From assembly GCA_947499305.1 (NCBI GenBank), contig CANMNN010000002.1, positions 186,001-250,000 of the forward strand: DNA of 64,000 nucleotides. The letters run 5' to 3'. Origin of the DNA: an uncultured Arenicella sp. (lineage in GTDB: Bacteria; Pseudomonadota; Gammaproteobacteria; Arenicellales; Arenicellaceae). The position numbers were made by a program, and so were the translations under genes. The notes under the pieces were generated by a model that worked only from the letters and a program-made list of their open reading frames with translations, was not told the DNA's origin and searched no databases. This document shows, one piece after another, positions 28,011 through 36,708 of this stretch (positions are counted from its first letter, which is position 1; every line of letters starts with the position of its first letter).

Positions 28011-29324
28011 TTATTGCATATTTAGCAATGTCGCTGCTTCAACTTGTTCGATCTCGACATCGGCCTTTTCGATTAACAAATCAACAACCTGCTCTTCAAG
28101 TACGATTGATTGAACCTGAGCAAGCGCCTGTTGATTGCTTTTGTAGTATTCAACGAATTGGCTTGGGTCTTCATATGAGGAAGCCATTTTTTCAATTCGG
28201 TCATTAACACGCGCTTCATCTGGCTTGATTTCTTCCTTTCGGATAATTTCCATCATCAACAAACCTAGAGCAACACGCTTTTCAGCTTGCGGCTTAAGCA
28301 CATCGAACTCAGGATCTGGAAAATTTTCAAGCATTTTGGCATCGATGCCTTGCTGTAGCATTTGGTTCTTTTGTTCTTGAACCATGCGACTCGCCTCTTC
28401 TTGCACCATTTTTAATGGCATTTCAGTTTCATTTTGCTCCAATAAAGCATCAAACGTACGCTGACGAAGAGTTGAACTCAACTGACTCTCAAGGTTTGTC
28501 TCAAGATTTGTCTTAACTTCAGCTCGAAGCTCGGCTTCGTCGCCACTTTCGATACCAAAATTCTGGATAAACTCTTCATCAATCTCAGGAAGAATTGGCT
28601 CTGAGACAGTTTTAGCGTCAATTTTAAAAACCGCTGTTTTGCCGCCAAGGTCTTCGTTGTAATCGTCCGGAAAGGTAACTTCAACCTCTTTAGACTCGCC
28701 AGCTTTCATGCCTTTAACACCCTTTTCGAAATCTGGAAGCATTTGATTCTCACCCAAAATCATTGGATAGTCTTCTGCTTTACCGCCTTCAAATTCCTCA
28801 CCGTCAACGCTCCCTACGAAATCGATTAGCACTCGATCGCCTTTTTTGGACTTGCGCTTGAGCTCCTTCCAGGTAAGTTGTTGTTTACGCATGTTCTCGA
28901 TAACTTTGTCAATATCCTCATCAGATACGTCACTTTCAGGCTTTAAAATTTTCACGCCTTCAAGGTTGAGCTTTTCGAACTCTGGATAAACATCAAAACT
29001 AGCTGTGTACGAGAAATCTTTACCCTTTTCCACTGGCGCTTCAGGGATGATGTCTGGCTGAACCGCTGGCACTACGTCTTGGCTCTCTAGAGCTTCTTGC
29101 AAACTTGACTGAATCAACTCACCTAGCACGTCGTTAGTGGCAGTACCACGGTACTGCTGCTCGACGATTTTCATAGGCACTTTGCCAGGGCGAAAACCTT
29201 GAATTTTCACACGCTTAGAAAGCTGCTTTAAACGACCTTGAACCGCTGTTTCAATTTTATCGGCCGCTACGACCACGCTCAATTTACGGCCAATGGCACT
29301 GGTTTTTTCAACAGACGCTGTCAT
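28011..29324 (-). CDS. tig: Trigger factor
   Basis: Ribosome-bound chaperone and prolyl isomerase. The 437 residues contain the ribosome-binding loop motif GFRPGKVP (about residues 43-50), the FKBP-type domain in the middle (GDRVLIDFVGSVDGEEFEGG) and a long helical C-terminal chaperone domain. The start is ATG 29324. It heads the tig-clpP-clpX-lon group and has a good promoter about 80 bases upstream. Confidence 0.96.
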   Translation of the reverse strand: MTASVEKTSAIGRKLSVVVAADKIETAVQGRLKQLSKRVKIQGFRPGKVPMKIVEQQYRGTATNDVLGELIQSSLQEALESQDVVPAVQPDIIPEAPVEKGKDFSYTASFDVYPEFEKLNLEGVKILKPESDVSDEDIDKVIENMRKQQLTWKELKRKSKKGDRVLIDFVGSVDGEEFEGGKAEDYPMILGENQMLPDFEKGVKGMKAGESKEVEVTFPDDYNEDLGGKTAVFKIDAKTVSEPILPEIDEEFIQNFGIESGDEAELRAEVKTNLETNLESQLSSTLRQRTFDALLEQNETEMPLKMVQEEASRMVQEQKNQMLQQGIDAKMLENFPDPEFDVLKPQAEKRVALGLLMMEIIRKEEIKPDEARVNDRIEKMASSYEDPSQFVEYYKSNQQALAQVQSIVLEEQVVDLLIEKADVEIEQVEAATLLNMQ

Positions 29325-29403
29325 GTGTTACTCGTGTATAAATATTAGATAATTCTTGTTATATCGCCAGCCCGAATAAGCTCACGACGCAATTAGGTGC
29401 GCG

Positions 29404-29431
29404 ATTCTACCACTAAGCCTTGAATAGGCAA
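29404..29431 (-). promoter_or_regulatory. Likely sigma-70 promoter of tig
   Basis: On the minus strand a -35 box TTGCCT and a -10 box TAGAAT are 16 bases apart, with a GC-rich discriminator CGCGCAC. It lies 80 bases upstream of the tig ATG. The discriminator suggests growth-rate control, fitting a ribosome-associated chaperone; that is inference. Confidence 0.55.
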
Positions 29432-29609
29432 AATGTATTAATTGATAATTTATGAGAATACGGTTTTTGCCTAAATCTAGTGTTAGGACCGCACCAAAAT
29501 AGCGACTTTCTGGCGAAATACACACCTAGAATCAAATAAATATTAAATTCCGAAGATACTGAAAACGCAAGGGAAGCACTGAACGCGTGAAATGGCGGGC
29601 AAAATAGTG

Positions 29610-29653
29610 AAAAAAAACACTCATCCTGAGCCGGCACCCGCTACGCGGGAGCC
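29610..29653 (-). terminator. Likely terminator of the four-tRNA unit
   Basis: Downstream of tRNA-Leu the minus strand reads a hairpin GGCTCCCGC/GCGGGTGCC (one mismatch, three-base loop, 29633-29653), then a short CTCA/TGAG hairpin (29620-29630), then eight T. The two-part palindrome also resembles a dispersed repeat. Termination is likely but the exact stem used is uncertain. Confidence 0.45.
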
Positions 29654-29672
29654 AAAAACAAAAAGTCTTAAA

Positions 29673-29758
<86 letters not shown>

Positions 29759-29817
29759 CAACACGATTTAAGACTTAATAATACCCTACCCTATGATTGC
29801 CTTTGGTAAAGGCAAAC

Positions 29818-29893
29818 TGGGGTGACTGATGGGGCTCGAACCCACGACCACCGGAATCACAATCCGGGGCTCTACCAACTGAGCTACAATCAC
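29818..29893 (-). tRNA. tRNA-His (anticodon GTG)
   Basis: A 76-base cloverleaf with encoded CCA. The anticodon stem CCGGA/TCCGG closes the loop TTGTGAT, giving GTG. The base just upstream (29894) is G on the transcript and pairs with C73, the extra G-1 that identifies histidine tRNAs. Confidence 0.96.
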
Positions 29894-30011
29894 CATGCAG
29901 TTCGTAATCGCCGAAGCCATTACTGGTATTACTTGTGTTAGTTTAACGTAAAGCTCAATACTAGTGAGCTTAAATTTAACCAACTTCAATTATTTGCAGT
30001 CAAGCGGTTAC

Positions 30012-30088
30012 TGGCGCGCCCGACAGGACTCGAACCTGTAACCTACGGCTTAGAAGGCCGTTGCTCTATCCAGTTGAGCTACGGGCAC
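30012..30088 (-). tRNA. tRNA-Arg (anticodon TCT)
   Basis: A 77-base cloverleaf with encoded CCA. It starts GTGCCCGTAG and ends CGGGCGC plus G and CCA. The anticodon stem ACGGC/GCCGT closes the loop CTTCTAA, giving TCT, which reads AGA and AGG. Confidence 0.96.
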
Positions 30089-30250
30089 TCAACCAACACA
30101 AACATTTAAGGTTTTGCTGACTTTAGCAATAAAGCTTTACCTCGAACTAAAATCATAACCGGTAAGGCTAGGATTTAGCTCTTGGCGTTTGAGAGCTTCA
30201 AAAATCTCTCTTAAAAAACTCTACTACTAATGCCTCTGCAAAAACAAAAA

Positions 30251-30327
<77 letters not shown>

Positions 30328-30433
30328 ACGGTGCTGTCATTTTACTCGCTTCCGAACATCTTACCTTTGAATTAACTCAAGTAAATTGCTCTTGGGATTA
30401 AAAGCGAATGACGCTGCAAATCATTGAGGCGCG

Positions 30434-30462
30434 ACTATACTCAGACTACCGAAGGTCGTCAA
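30434..30462 (-). promoter_or_regulatory. Stable-RNA promoter of the tRNA-Pro/Arg/His/Leu unit
   Basis: On the minus strand a -35 box TTGACG and a -10 box TATAGT are separated by exactly 17 bases, followed by a GC-rich discriminator CGCGCC. This is the best sigma-70 match in the window. The four tRNAs follow without another obvious promoter. Confidence 0.75.
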
Positions 30463-30495
30463 CAAAAAGTTAAAAAAAAAGCTTATTTTTCTAAG

Positions 30496-30522
30496 CTTGA
30501 AATTAGCAACATACAACCCTAT
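30496..30522 (+). promoter_or_regulatory. Heat-shock (sigma-32) promoter of htpG
   Basis: The plus strand carries CTTGAAA (30496-30502), a 14-base spacer and CCCTATA (from 30517), close to the sigma-32 consensus CTTGAAA and CCCCAT. It lies about 60 bases upstream of the htpG ATG. htpG is a known heat-shock gene, so site and gene agree. Confidence 0.72.
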
Positions 30523-30580
30523 AAAACAGCAAGTTAACAAACCTAATAAACATCACGTTTTTAAGAACCTTTAAGAAAAT

Positions 30581-32458
30581 ATGAGCAAACCACAAACCCA
30601 CGCCTTCCAAACCGAAATAAGTCAGCTTTTAGACTTAATGATTAACTCTCTCTATAGCCAAAAAGAAATTTTTCTTAGGGAATTAATTTCAAATTCGTCG
30701 GATGCAATCGATAAACGCCGCTTTGAAGCCCTTACCAATGCCGCTCTACTCAATGATGAAGAAGAGCTTGCGGTCACGATCACTACCGACAAGGATGCCA
30801 ACATACTGACTATCAATGATAACGGCATCGGCATGAGTCATGACGAAGTCATCGACAATATAGGCACCATTGCACGCTCTGGCACTAAAAAGTTTATGCA
30901 AGCGCTGGAAGCTAACAAAGACGGGGGCGATGACGTAAACTTAATTGGCCAATTCGGGGTCGGCTTTTATTCGGTATTTATGGTTGCCGATAAAGTAAGT
31001 GTACTCACTCGCCGCGCTGGCGCTGACCAGGCCGTTTTATGGGAATCTGATGGTAAAGGCGAATTTACTATCAGCGAGGCAAATAAAGACAGCGTGGGCA
31101 CTTCTATCAGCCTGCACTTACGAGAGGATGAAACCGAATACCTAGACGATTTTAGACTAAAGCACATCATCAACAAGTATTCTGAGCATATTTCACTGCC
31201 AATCAAGATGCTAGGCGCTGCGCCATTAGATGATGAGGGCAACCCAATTGAGGATGCTGAGCCTGAATTTGAGACGGTTAATACTGGCACCGCACTGTGG
31301 GCTCGGTCTAAATCGGAAATCAGTGACGAAGAGTATCAAAATTTCTACCAAGGCCTGAGCTATGACATGGAGCCTCCGCTGTCTACCTTGCACCACAAGG
31401 TTGAAGGCAATATGGAATACACCTCCTTACTTTTCATCCCAAGGAAAGCACCGTTTGACCTATGGAACCGTGAGAACAAAAAAGGTATCAAACTTTATGT
31501 GCGTCGTGTATTCATTATGGATGACGCTGAGCATCTCATGCCGAACTACTTACGCTTTGTAAAGGGTGTGATCGATTCGCAAGACCTACCATTGAACGTT
31601 TCACGGGAGATTCTTCAAAGTGATCGAGACATTCAAAAGATAAAAGCACGAGCGGTCAAACGCGTACTCGATGAGCTAAAACGTATAGCTAAAGACGATG
31701 CAGAAGCTTTTCAAGGCTTCTGGGGTGAATTCGGGCAGGTTATCAAAGAAGGTATTGTTGAAGATACTGGCAATAAAGACAACATAACCCCACTACTCCG
31801 CTTTGCGAGCACTGAGAACGGCAACGATGAGCAATCTACATCGCTGGATCAATATGTCGAACGCATGAGCGATGAACAAGATGCAATTTACTACATAACG
31901 GCCGAAAGTTATCAGGCAGCAAAAGGCTCTCCACACTTGGAGATGTTCGCTAAAAAGGGCATTGAGGTTTTATTACTCACAGATCCAGTAGACGAGTGGC
32001 TTGTGAACAGCCTAATGGAGCACAATGAAAAACCGCTTAAATCGGTAACCAAGGGAGACCTTGAGCTTTCAGACGAAGAAAAGAAAGAACAAGAGGAAGC
32101 AAAGGCTGAGCTTTCAGATGTTACGGAGAAGCTAACAGAAGTTCTAAGTGAGTCGGTTAAAGAAGTGCGTTTAACCAATCGTTTAACCGAATCACCGGCT
32201 TGCCTAGTTGCTGATGAAACCGACCCAGGTGCAAATCTGGAACGTATTATGAAAGCAATGGGGCAAGACGCTCCGAGTAGTAAACCGATTTTGGAATTAA
32301 ACCCTGAGCACGCAATTATTAAACAGCTTGACGCAGACAGTGATTCTTTCGCTGATTGGGCGCAAGTGCTTTTTGACCAAGCAGCGCTGAGCGAAGGCGC
32401 TCAGATAAAAGACCCCGCCAACTATGTAAAGTTAGTGAACAAGCTATTGGTTTCTTAG
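30581..32458 (+). CDS. htpG: Chaperone HtpG (Hsp90)
   Basis: Bacterial Hsp90, a dimeric ATP-dependent chaperone. The 625 residues show the N-terminal GHKL ATPase (HAFQTEISQLLDLMINSLYSQ in two steps, ELISNSSDAIDK, NDNGIGMS, GQFGVGFYSVF), the middle domain (LYVRRVFIMDD, NVSREILQSD) and the C-terminal dimerisation domain. The start at ATG 30581 keeps the family N-terminus. It has a sigma-32-like promoter and a strong terminator, so it is probably a single-gene heat-shock unit. Confidence 0.97.
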   Translation: MSKPQTHAFQTEISQLLDLMINSLYSQKEIFLRELISNSSDAIDKRRFEALTNAALLNDEEELAVTITTDKDANILTINDNGIGMSHDEVIDNIGTIARSGTKKFMQALEANKDGGDDVNLIGQFGVGFYSVFMVADKVSVLTRRAGADQAVLWESDGKGEFTISEANKDSVGTSISLHLREDETEYLDDFRLKHIINKYSEHISLPIKMLGAAPLDDEGNPIEDAEPEFETVNTGTALWARSKSEISDEEYQNFYQGLSYDMEPPLSTLHHKVEGNMEYTSLLFIPRKAPFDLWNRENKKGIKLYVRRVFIMDDAEHLMPNYLRFVKGVIDSQDLPLNVSREILQSDRDIQKIKARAVKRVLDELKRIAKDDAEAFQGFWGEFGQVIKEGIVEDTGNKDNITPLLRFASTENGNDEQSTSLDQYVERMSDEQDAIYYITAESYQAAKGSPHLEMFAKKGIEVLLLTDPVDEWLVNSLMEHNEKPLKSVTKGDLELSDEEKKEQEEAKAELSDVTEKLTEVLSESVKEVRLTNRLTESPACLVADETDPGANLERIMKAMGQDAPSSKPILELNPEHAIIKQLDADSDSFADWAQVLFDQAALSEGAQIKDPANYVKLVNKLLVS

Positions 32459-32484
32459 AACGACGACTTTTCCAATAAAAGCGC

Positions 32485-32517
32485 AAAAAGGCTCCCATCC
32501 TAGTGGGAGCCTTTTTT
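32485..32517. terminator. Two-way intrinsic terminator between htpG and the barrel gene
   Basis: A perfect eight-base stem GGCTCCCA/TGGGAGCC with a six-base loop is flanked by AAAAA on the left and TTTTTT on the right. It terminates htpG on the plus strand and can also terminate the converging outer-membrane protein gene on the minus strand. Confidence 0.88.
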
Positions 32518-32535
32518 ATGAAAACTTCGATAAAA

Positions 32536-33195
32536 CTAGAACCAATATTTGAGCGCCAGCTGAGCCGACACGGGCTTGTAATCGACGTTCATAAACTGCC
32601 CCTGCGCACCCTCTTCGGGCGACAGATCTATGCCGCTTATGCTCGAATAACGCAGTGCTGCTTCTAACTCAAACGCGTCACTGAGGCGATATGACGCGCC
32701 GCCAAGCAGTTGAAACCCTACATCACCGTCGGCGGAATAGGAAAACTCCTGCCCATGAGATTCAAGATCAATATCGACCTCTTGTACCCAAATAAGGCCC
32801 GCGCCTATAAACGGCTGCCATCTTGTTCCGCTCGAAAAGGCGTATTTTCCATTTAGAGAAAATGTATTAGACGCATAGTTACCCTCCTCAAATTGCCGAC
32901 CGTTAGGCAATACTGTCGAACTATCGTTTGTGCGGTACTCCCAAGCAAACTCGCTCGACCATTGATCGGTGAATCGATAACCTAAACTGACGCCTGCAAG
33001 AAACCCTGAACCTAACGATACTTCTGTAGTGCCCGATGATCCAAAAACACCACGCGCATCGACATCAATATCAGACATCTGGCTCAAGCCGAGCAGCGGC
33101 GCGACATACCACTTTGGTCGATCTTCTGCGCTAGCATCACAAAATGGCATTGCTAACGCGCCTACCATTAAAAATACTCTAAAATATGAACTCAT
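32536..33195 (-). CDS. Outer-membrane beta-barrel protein
   Basis: Protein of about 219 residues with a signal peptide (MSSYFRVFLMVGALAMPF, cleavage after ASA) and alternating barrel strands, such as WYVAPLLGLSQM, FLAGVSLGYRF and WQPFIGAGLIWV, ending with a C-terminal Phe typical of outer-membrane insertion signals. It resembles small OmpA/OmpX-like porins without a known substrate. The frame extends to ATG 33291 with an Arg-rich N-terminus, but ATG 33195 gives a proper signal peptide. It faces the LytTR regulator gene across a 163-base divergent region. Confidence 0.8.
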   Translation of the reverse strand: MSSYFRVFLMVGALAMPFCDASAEDRPKWYVAPLLGLSQMSDIDVDARGVFGSSGTTEVSLGSGFLAGVSLGYRFTDQWSSEFAWEYRTNDSSTVLPNGRQFEEGNYASNTFSLNGKYAFSSGTRWQPFIGAGLIWVQEVDIDLESHGQEFSYSADGDVGFQLLGGASYRLSDAFELEAALRYSSISGIDLSPEEGAQGQFMNVDYKPVSAQLALKYWF

Positions 33196-33197
33196 AG

Positions 33198-33303
33198 TTT
33201 TTCTTAAAATGTTTGCTTCCAAAATAATTACTCCAAAAATGATTAAGTTTCGAATGGCCAGACGTCGTATCCGCCTTGTTCGCAAGATCATTTTTCTTAA
33301 AAT
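33198..33303 (-). repeat. Duplicated 13-base ribosome-binding region
   Basis: The sequence TTTTTCTTAAAAT occurs exactly at 33198-33210 and again at 33291-33303. On the minus strand each copy supplies an AAGAAAAA just before an in-frame ATG of the barrel gene (33195 and 33291). It may be a duplicated initiation region or a pair of regulator half-sites. Confidence 0.5.
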
Positions 33304-33358
33304 CGATGAAAAATACGCATAGAAATCAAGTTATTGCACCAATAGGCAGGTATTTTGC

Positions 33359-34132
33359 ATGAATGGGCAATTCACCATTGGCGACCTCAGACCGAGCCGT
33401 TATTTCATCGGAATCGCAATCGTTTTAGGGCTTCTCTTCGCCAGTATTGCGCCTGAATCTGGATCAAATTGGTTAATGCAGACTGTGCAATGGCAGGTTC
33501 AAACGGTAGTGCCGATGCTCATTTGTATTTTGGTGCACATTCAATTGAGCCTATTTAGGCGCCTAAAATCGCTAAACCCCTGGCTTAAGCTTTTTATATC
33601 TGGTGTTATCGCTGCAGGAGCATTCAGCCCGATCGGCTTGTTAAGTGACGTCTATTTAGCTAACGAGATAATTGAAAGGTCAATTCTCATGGATTGCATC
33701 GACGAATTCCTTGCCGTTGCACTGCCGATCACAGTCTGTTGGATAGCAATAAACGCGCCATTCCAGTTAGGCTTTCAATTTACCAAATCACCAATAAGTG
33801 AAAGTAGTGAAGTTAAATCGATTGAGGCCGACTTCTTAACGATGATTCCTGAGAGTAAAAAAGGTGATCTTATTTATTTGAAGTCTGAGCTCCACTACCT
33901 GCTGGTGGTAACCAGCAAGGGTGAGACGCTTATCCTATATTCGCTAAAAAACGCGATTTCAGATCTACCAAAATCAAGTGGAATGCAGATTCATCGCTCA
34001 TATTGGGCAAACACAACCATGGCCAGCGAATTAGAAAAAACGGGGAGAGAAGGTAAATTGCTGATGAACAATGGCGACACACTTCCGGTGAGTCGCCGAT
34101 ATTTGCAAGCACTCCAAGAAAAATTAGCTTAG
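33359..34132 (+). CDS. Membrane-anchored LytTR DNA-binding regulator
   Basis: Transcription regulator of 257 residues with about four membrane helices in the N-terminal half (around residues 17-34, 45-65, 76-95 and 118-135) and a LytTR DNA-binding domain in the C-terminal 100 residues (DLIYLKSELHYLLVVTSKGETLILYSL, IHRSYWAN, LPVSRRYLQ). There is no receiver domain, so it is a one-component membrane regulator that may sense a membrane or periplasmic cue. ATG 33359 has AGGT 7 bases upstream. The divergent barrel gene is an obvious candidate target. Its 3' end overlaps the asparaginase-like gene by 9 bases. Confidence 0.88.
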   Translation: MNGQFTIGDLRPSRYFIGIAIVLGLLFASIAPESGSNWLMQTVQWQVQTVVPMLICILVHIQLSLFRRLKSLNPWLKLFISGVIAAGAFSPIGLLSDVYLANEIIERSILMDCIDEFLAVALPITVCWIAINAPFQLGFQFTKSPISESSEVKSIEADFLTMIPESKKGDLIYLKSELHYLLVVTSKGETLILYSLKNAISDLPKSSGMQIHRSYWANTTMASELEKTGREGKLLMNNGDTLPVSRRYLQALQEKLA

Positions 34133-34609
34133 ACGTCTAAAACAATTATTCTCGACATCTTTGCGCACATTCGTTGCATCAAACAGTTCACCATTCATTA
34201 CGATATATACCCCACTTTCAAGAGCTTGAACCGCCGCTAAGGCTCCACCGACGTTAAACATAGCATCACTGTCTTTGAATATCGCAGGTGCCAAGGCGCC
34301 AGTGAGTACAATCGCTTTATTCGAACTATTCGATAACGACCTAGCGGTCTCGGGCATTGTATCGGTTCCGTGCGTAATAATTATCTTGTCTGCATCGCAA
34401 GCAGCTACAGCCTCGGCGATGGCTTGTCGATCAGCGTCGGTCATTTCTAAGCTGTCTTTCGCCATAAGTGATGTGACTTCGATATCGAGATTAACCGCAA
34501 TTTGGTTCAACATTTTACCGATGGCTGGGGCGCCCACTTCGTACTTACTCTTGGCATCAAAGTAAATTTTATCGATGGTTCCACCGACACAAAAAACCTG
34601 TATTTTCAT
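34124..34609 (-). CDS. Half-length asparaginase-domain protein
   Basis: Protein of 161 residues corresponding only to the N-terminal domain of L-asparaginases. It has the catalytic-threonine motif VGGTIDKIYFD and the second active-site motif ITHGTDTMPETA, but ends at about half the usual 320-340 residues, without the C-terminal domain. Short asparaginase-like proteins are known as a separate uncharacterised group, so it may be whole rather than truncated. ATG 34609 is preferred over the upstream frame start at 34636. It converges with and overlaps the LytTR gene. Confidence 0.8.
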   Translation of the reverse strand: MKIQVFCVGGTIDKIYFDAKSKYEVGAPAIGKMLNQIAVNLDIEVTSLMAKDSLEMTDADRQAIAEAVAACDADKIIITHGTDTMPETARSLSNSSNKAIVLTGALAPAIFKDSDAMFNVGGALAAVQALESGVYIVMNGELFDATNVRKDVENNCFRRLS

Positions 34610-34717
34610 TCTTCTGTAATCATGTAATGCAATCAAAGGTCTATGTTAACACGCGATGAAATTCGCACTAATATTATCCACCGATAAACGCTTGTTAACC
34701 CACGCCCTAAACCACCA

Positions 34718-35290
34718 ATGACAACACTAATGCCTCGTCGACTAAAAACACAATCATCGACCATTTATACCGTCGTCTTCATGATCTTGAGCACGCTCCT
34801 TGCAGGCAATGCTCATGGTCAATCATCAAAGCCAGTAGAGCCTGAAGACAAAGCTATGCGAGAAGCACCGATGACACAAAGCCGTCTTGCTGAGATAGTA
34901 AAAAACTTAGTCGAGGAAACCCAAGGTAGCGGCAACGTCTTAGTCTTCGCCTTCGAAGATGTCAGTATTACCATGGTTTCAGATGGCGCAGCGAACCGCA
35001 TGCGATTAATAGCACCAGTAATCGAAGCTGATATGCTCACCGAGCAGCAGGTAGCCGCTACACTGGTTTCAAATTATCACCTAGCCCTAGACGCGCGCTA
35101 CGCTATTGGTGACGGTGTACTGGTTTCAACGTTTATACACCCTCTTGCAGAATTGACTGAATCACAGCTTCTGTCAGCAATTCGTCAAGTGGCAAGCTTG
35201 AAGAGAACCTTTGGCACCACCTACTCCAGCGGTGAACTTAGCTATGGAGTCCAACAACGAGACCAAGAAGAAGAATTGATTGATATCTAG
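34718..35290 (+). CDS. Exported hypothetical protein
   Basis: Protein of 190 residues with a signal peptide (hydrophobic IYTVVFMILSTLLAG, likely cleavage after AHG) and a mature region of about 155 residues with no family that I recognise. The mature part starts with a charged stretch and has a mixed alpha/beta pattern (NVLVFAFEDVSITMVSDG, DARYAIGDGVLVSTFIHP) and an acidic C-terminus. The pattern loosely recalls YbjN or type III chaperone folds, without motif support. It stands alone between two minus-strand genes. Confidence 0.7.
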   Translation: MTTLMPRRLKTQSSTIYTVVFMILSTLLAGNAHGQSSKPVEPEDKAMREAPMTQSRLAEIVKNLVEETQGSGNVLVFAFEDVSITMVSDGAANRMRLIAPVIEADMLTEQQVAATLVSNYHLALDARYAIGDGVLVSTFIHPLAELTESQLLSAIRQVASLKRTFGTTYSSGELSYGVQQRDQEEELIDI

Positions 35291-35316
35291 CACATCAGTG
35301 ACAACGCTAAAATAGC

Positions 35317-36039
35317 TTATGCGGTTGCGATGTACACGGAGTTTACCGATTCGCCGCCGGAATATGGATTCGGAAAGCGAACCACGTGCTCTTCGACCTC
35401 TTGGAAAACCTCGAGCAATAAGCTCGTGAAATTGGCGTCTGGCATTTCATTAGACCACAAACCAAAAACCCCGCCACTAACAATTTTGTTTCGCATTCTT
35501 GCTAACGAGTCAGCGTTATAAAAGCCGCTATTACCTTCATTCAACCAATGACTTGGAGAGTGATCGATGTCGAGCAGTATTGCATGAACCTGCTTATCAT
35601 CAAGGATGCCTTGTTGGTTATCGGTCGCAATTGCAAAGAAATCGCCATGCACTAACTTACTTTTGACGCTGGTTGCCAGGACATCGCCTATCGGCAATAG
35701 TCCTTTTTGGTGCCAACTGATAACAGCTTGCATCACGTCGATGGTGCGTAATGTTGCAACACTATCGTATTGCAACGCTGTGAGAGCGGTATAGCCTAAC
35801 CCCAAACCGCCGACCACAATGTCTAAACCTTCCGAATGCCCATTTGAGATCAGCTTATCTAACCCTAGAATAGACAATTGTTCTTCAGCCTCAACAAACA
35901 AACTCGACATCAAAAATTCATCGCCTAACTTAACTTCATAGATCAAAGTATTATCTAAACGCGGTTCGGTGCGCTTGCGCAAGCTGATATCACCTAGTGG
36001 CGTAGGCTGATAATCGAGCTCTTCGAAAATGTGTTTCAT
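35317..36039 (-). CDS. Spermidine-synthase-like methyltransferase-fold protein
   Basis: Protein of about 240 residues with a Rossmann-type core similar to the spermidine synthase / SAM methyltransferase group: DIVVGGLGLGYTALTAL corresponds to the nucleotide-binding loop, RTIDVMQAVISWHQKG to the acidic strand and AILLDIDHSPSHWL to a later core strand. Substrate and reaction are unknown. The frame opens at GTG 36045, but ATG 36039 (MKHIFEELDYQPTPLG) is preferred. It is followed by no obvious partner. Confidence 0.75.
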   Translation of the reverse strand: MKHIFEELDYQPTPLGDISLRKRTEPRLDNTLIYEVKLGDEFLMSSLFVEAEEQLSILGLDKLISNGHSEGLDIVVGGLGLGYTALTALQYDSVATLRTIDVMQAVISWHQKGLLPIGDVLATSVKSKLVHGDFFAIATDNQQGILDDKQVHAILLDIDHSPSHWLNEGNSGFYNADSLARMRNKIVSGGVFGLWSNEMPDANFTSLLLEVFQEVEEHVVRFPNPYSGGESVNSVYIATA

Positions 36040-36116
36040 AATCACTGTCCATGCCCTAAGGGCGTTATTCTTTATCTAAAACCATTTATAGCGAGCTTGC
36101 ACGATCAAAAGCAGAG

Positions 36117-36605
36117 TTATGTGAGGTCAAGGGTCATACATATACTGAGCGGGTCATCAAAATAGTCTGCAAATGGCTTACATTTAACAAAACCTATCGA
36201 TTCGTAAAGTCCTCTAGCTGCGATGAAAGCATCCATAGTCCCCGTTTCTAAACTTAGCCTTTGATAGCCTGTTTCTTCCGCATTTTGAATTAAGTGATTC
36301 AACATTAAGCGCCCTAGCCCTTTTCCCAAATAGGCATCAGCGACTTTCATAGACTTGAGCTCTGCATGGCGTGCATCCAGATGCTTTAACGCACCACAAG
36401 CAATAACATCGTTGGCAATTTGAATTCGAACACTCCAAAACGTTAAATCTTGTGAGCGCATTGCATCAATATCTAATGCATGAACACTTTCAGGTGGCGA
36501 GTGCTTGAGCATCTCTAATCGATGAGCCTCTAACAGCCTAATAACCTGCCCATCGCTGAGATCGTCTTGATGGAGTTCAACTTGATCTTTCATGAAGCTG
36601 AGCAT
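36117..36605 (-). CDS. GNAT family N-acetyltransferase
   Basis: Acetyltransferase of 162 residues. The acetyl-CoA-binding motif A is seen in AELKSMKVADAYLGKGLGRLMLNHLI, followed by the motif B-like GYQRLSLETGTMDAF and ARGLYESIGFVKC. The substrate cannot be predicted; similar proteins act on amino acids, antibiotics or peptides. ATG 36605 is the start, with another in-frame ATG at 36593. A terminator of the upstream protease gene lies just before it. Confidence 0.85.
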   Translation of the reverse strand: MLSFMKDQVELHQDDLSDGQVIRLLEAHRLEMLKHSPPESVHALDIDAMRSQDLTFWSVRIQIANDVIACGALKHLDARHAELKSMKVADAYLGKGLGRLMLNHLIQNAEETGYQRLSLETGTMDAFIAARGLYESIGFVKCKPFADYFDDPLSICMTLDLT

Positions 36606-36618
36606 GACATAATTCGAT

Positions 36619-36656
36619 AAAAAAAGGCCACCTACTTTTCAGCAGGCAGCCTCTTT
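36619..36656 (-). terminator. Intrinsic terminator after the S8 protease gene
   Basis: The minus strand folds GGCTGCCTGC with GTAGGTGGCC (ten pairs including G-U) around a TGAAAA loop, followed by seven T. It lies 50 bases beyond the protease stop codon. Confidence 0.8.
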
Positions 36657-36708
36657 TAAACTAACTAAAACAAGCCAGCAGAAACGCTAACTTGCTTTAA
36701 GCGCGATA

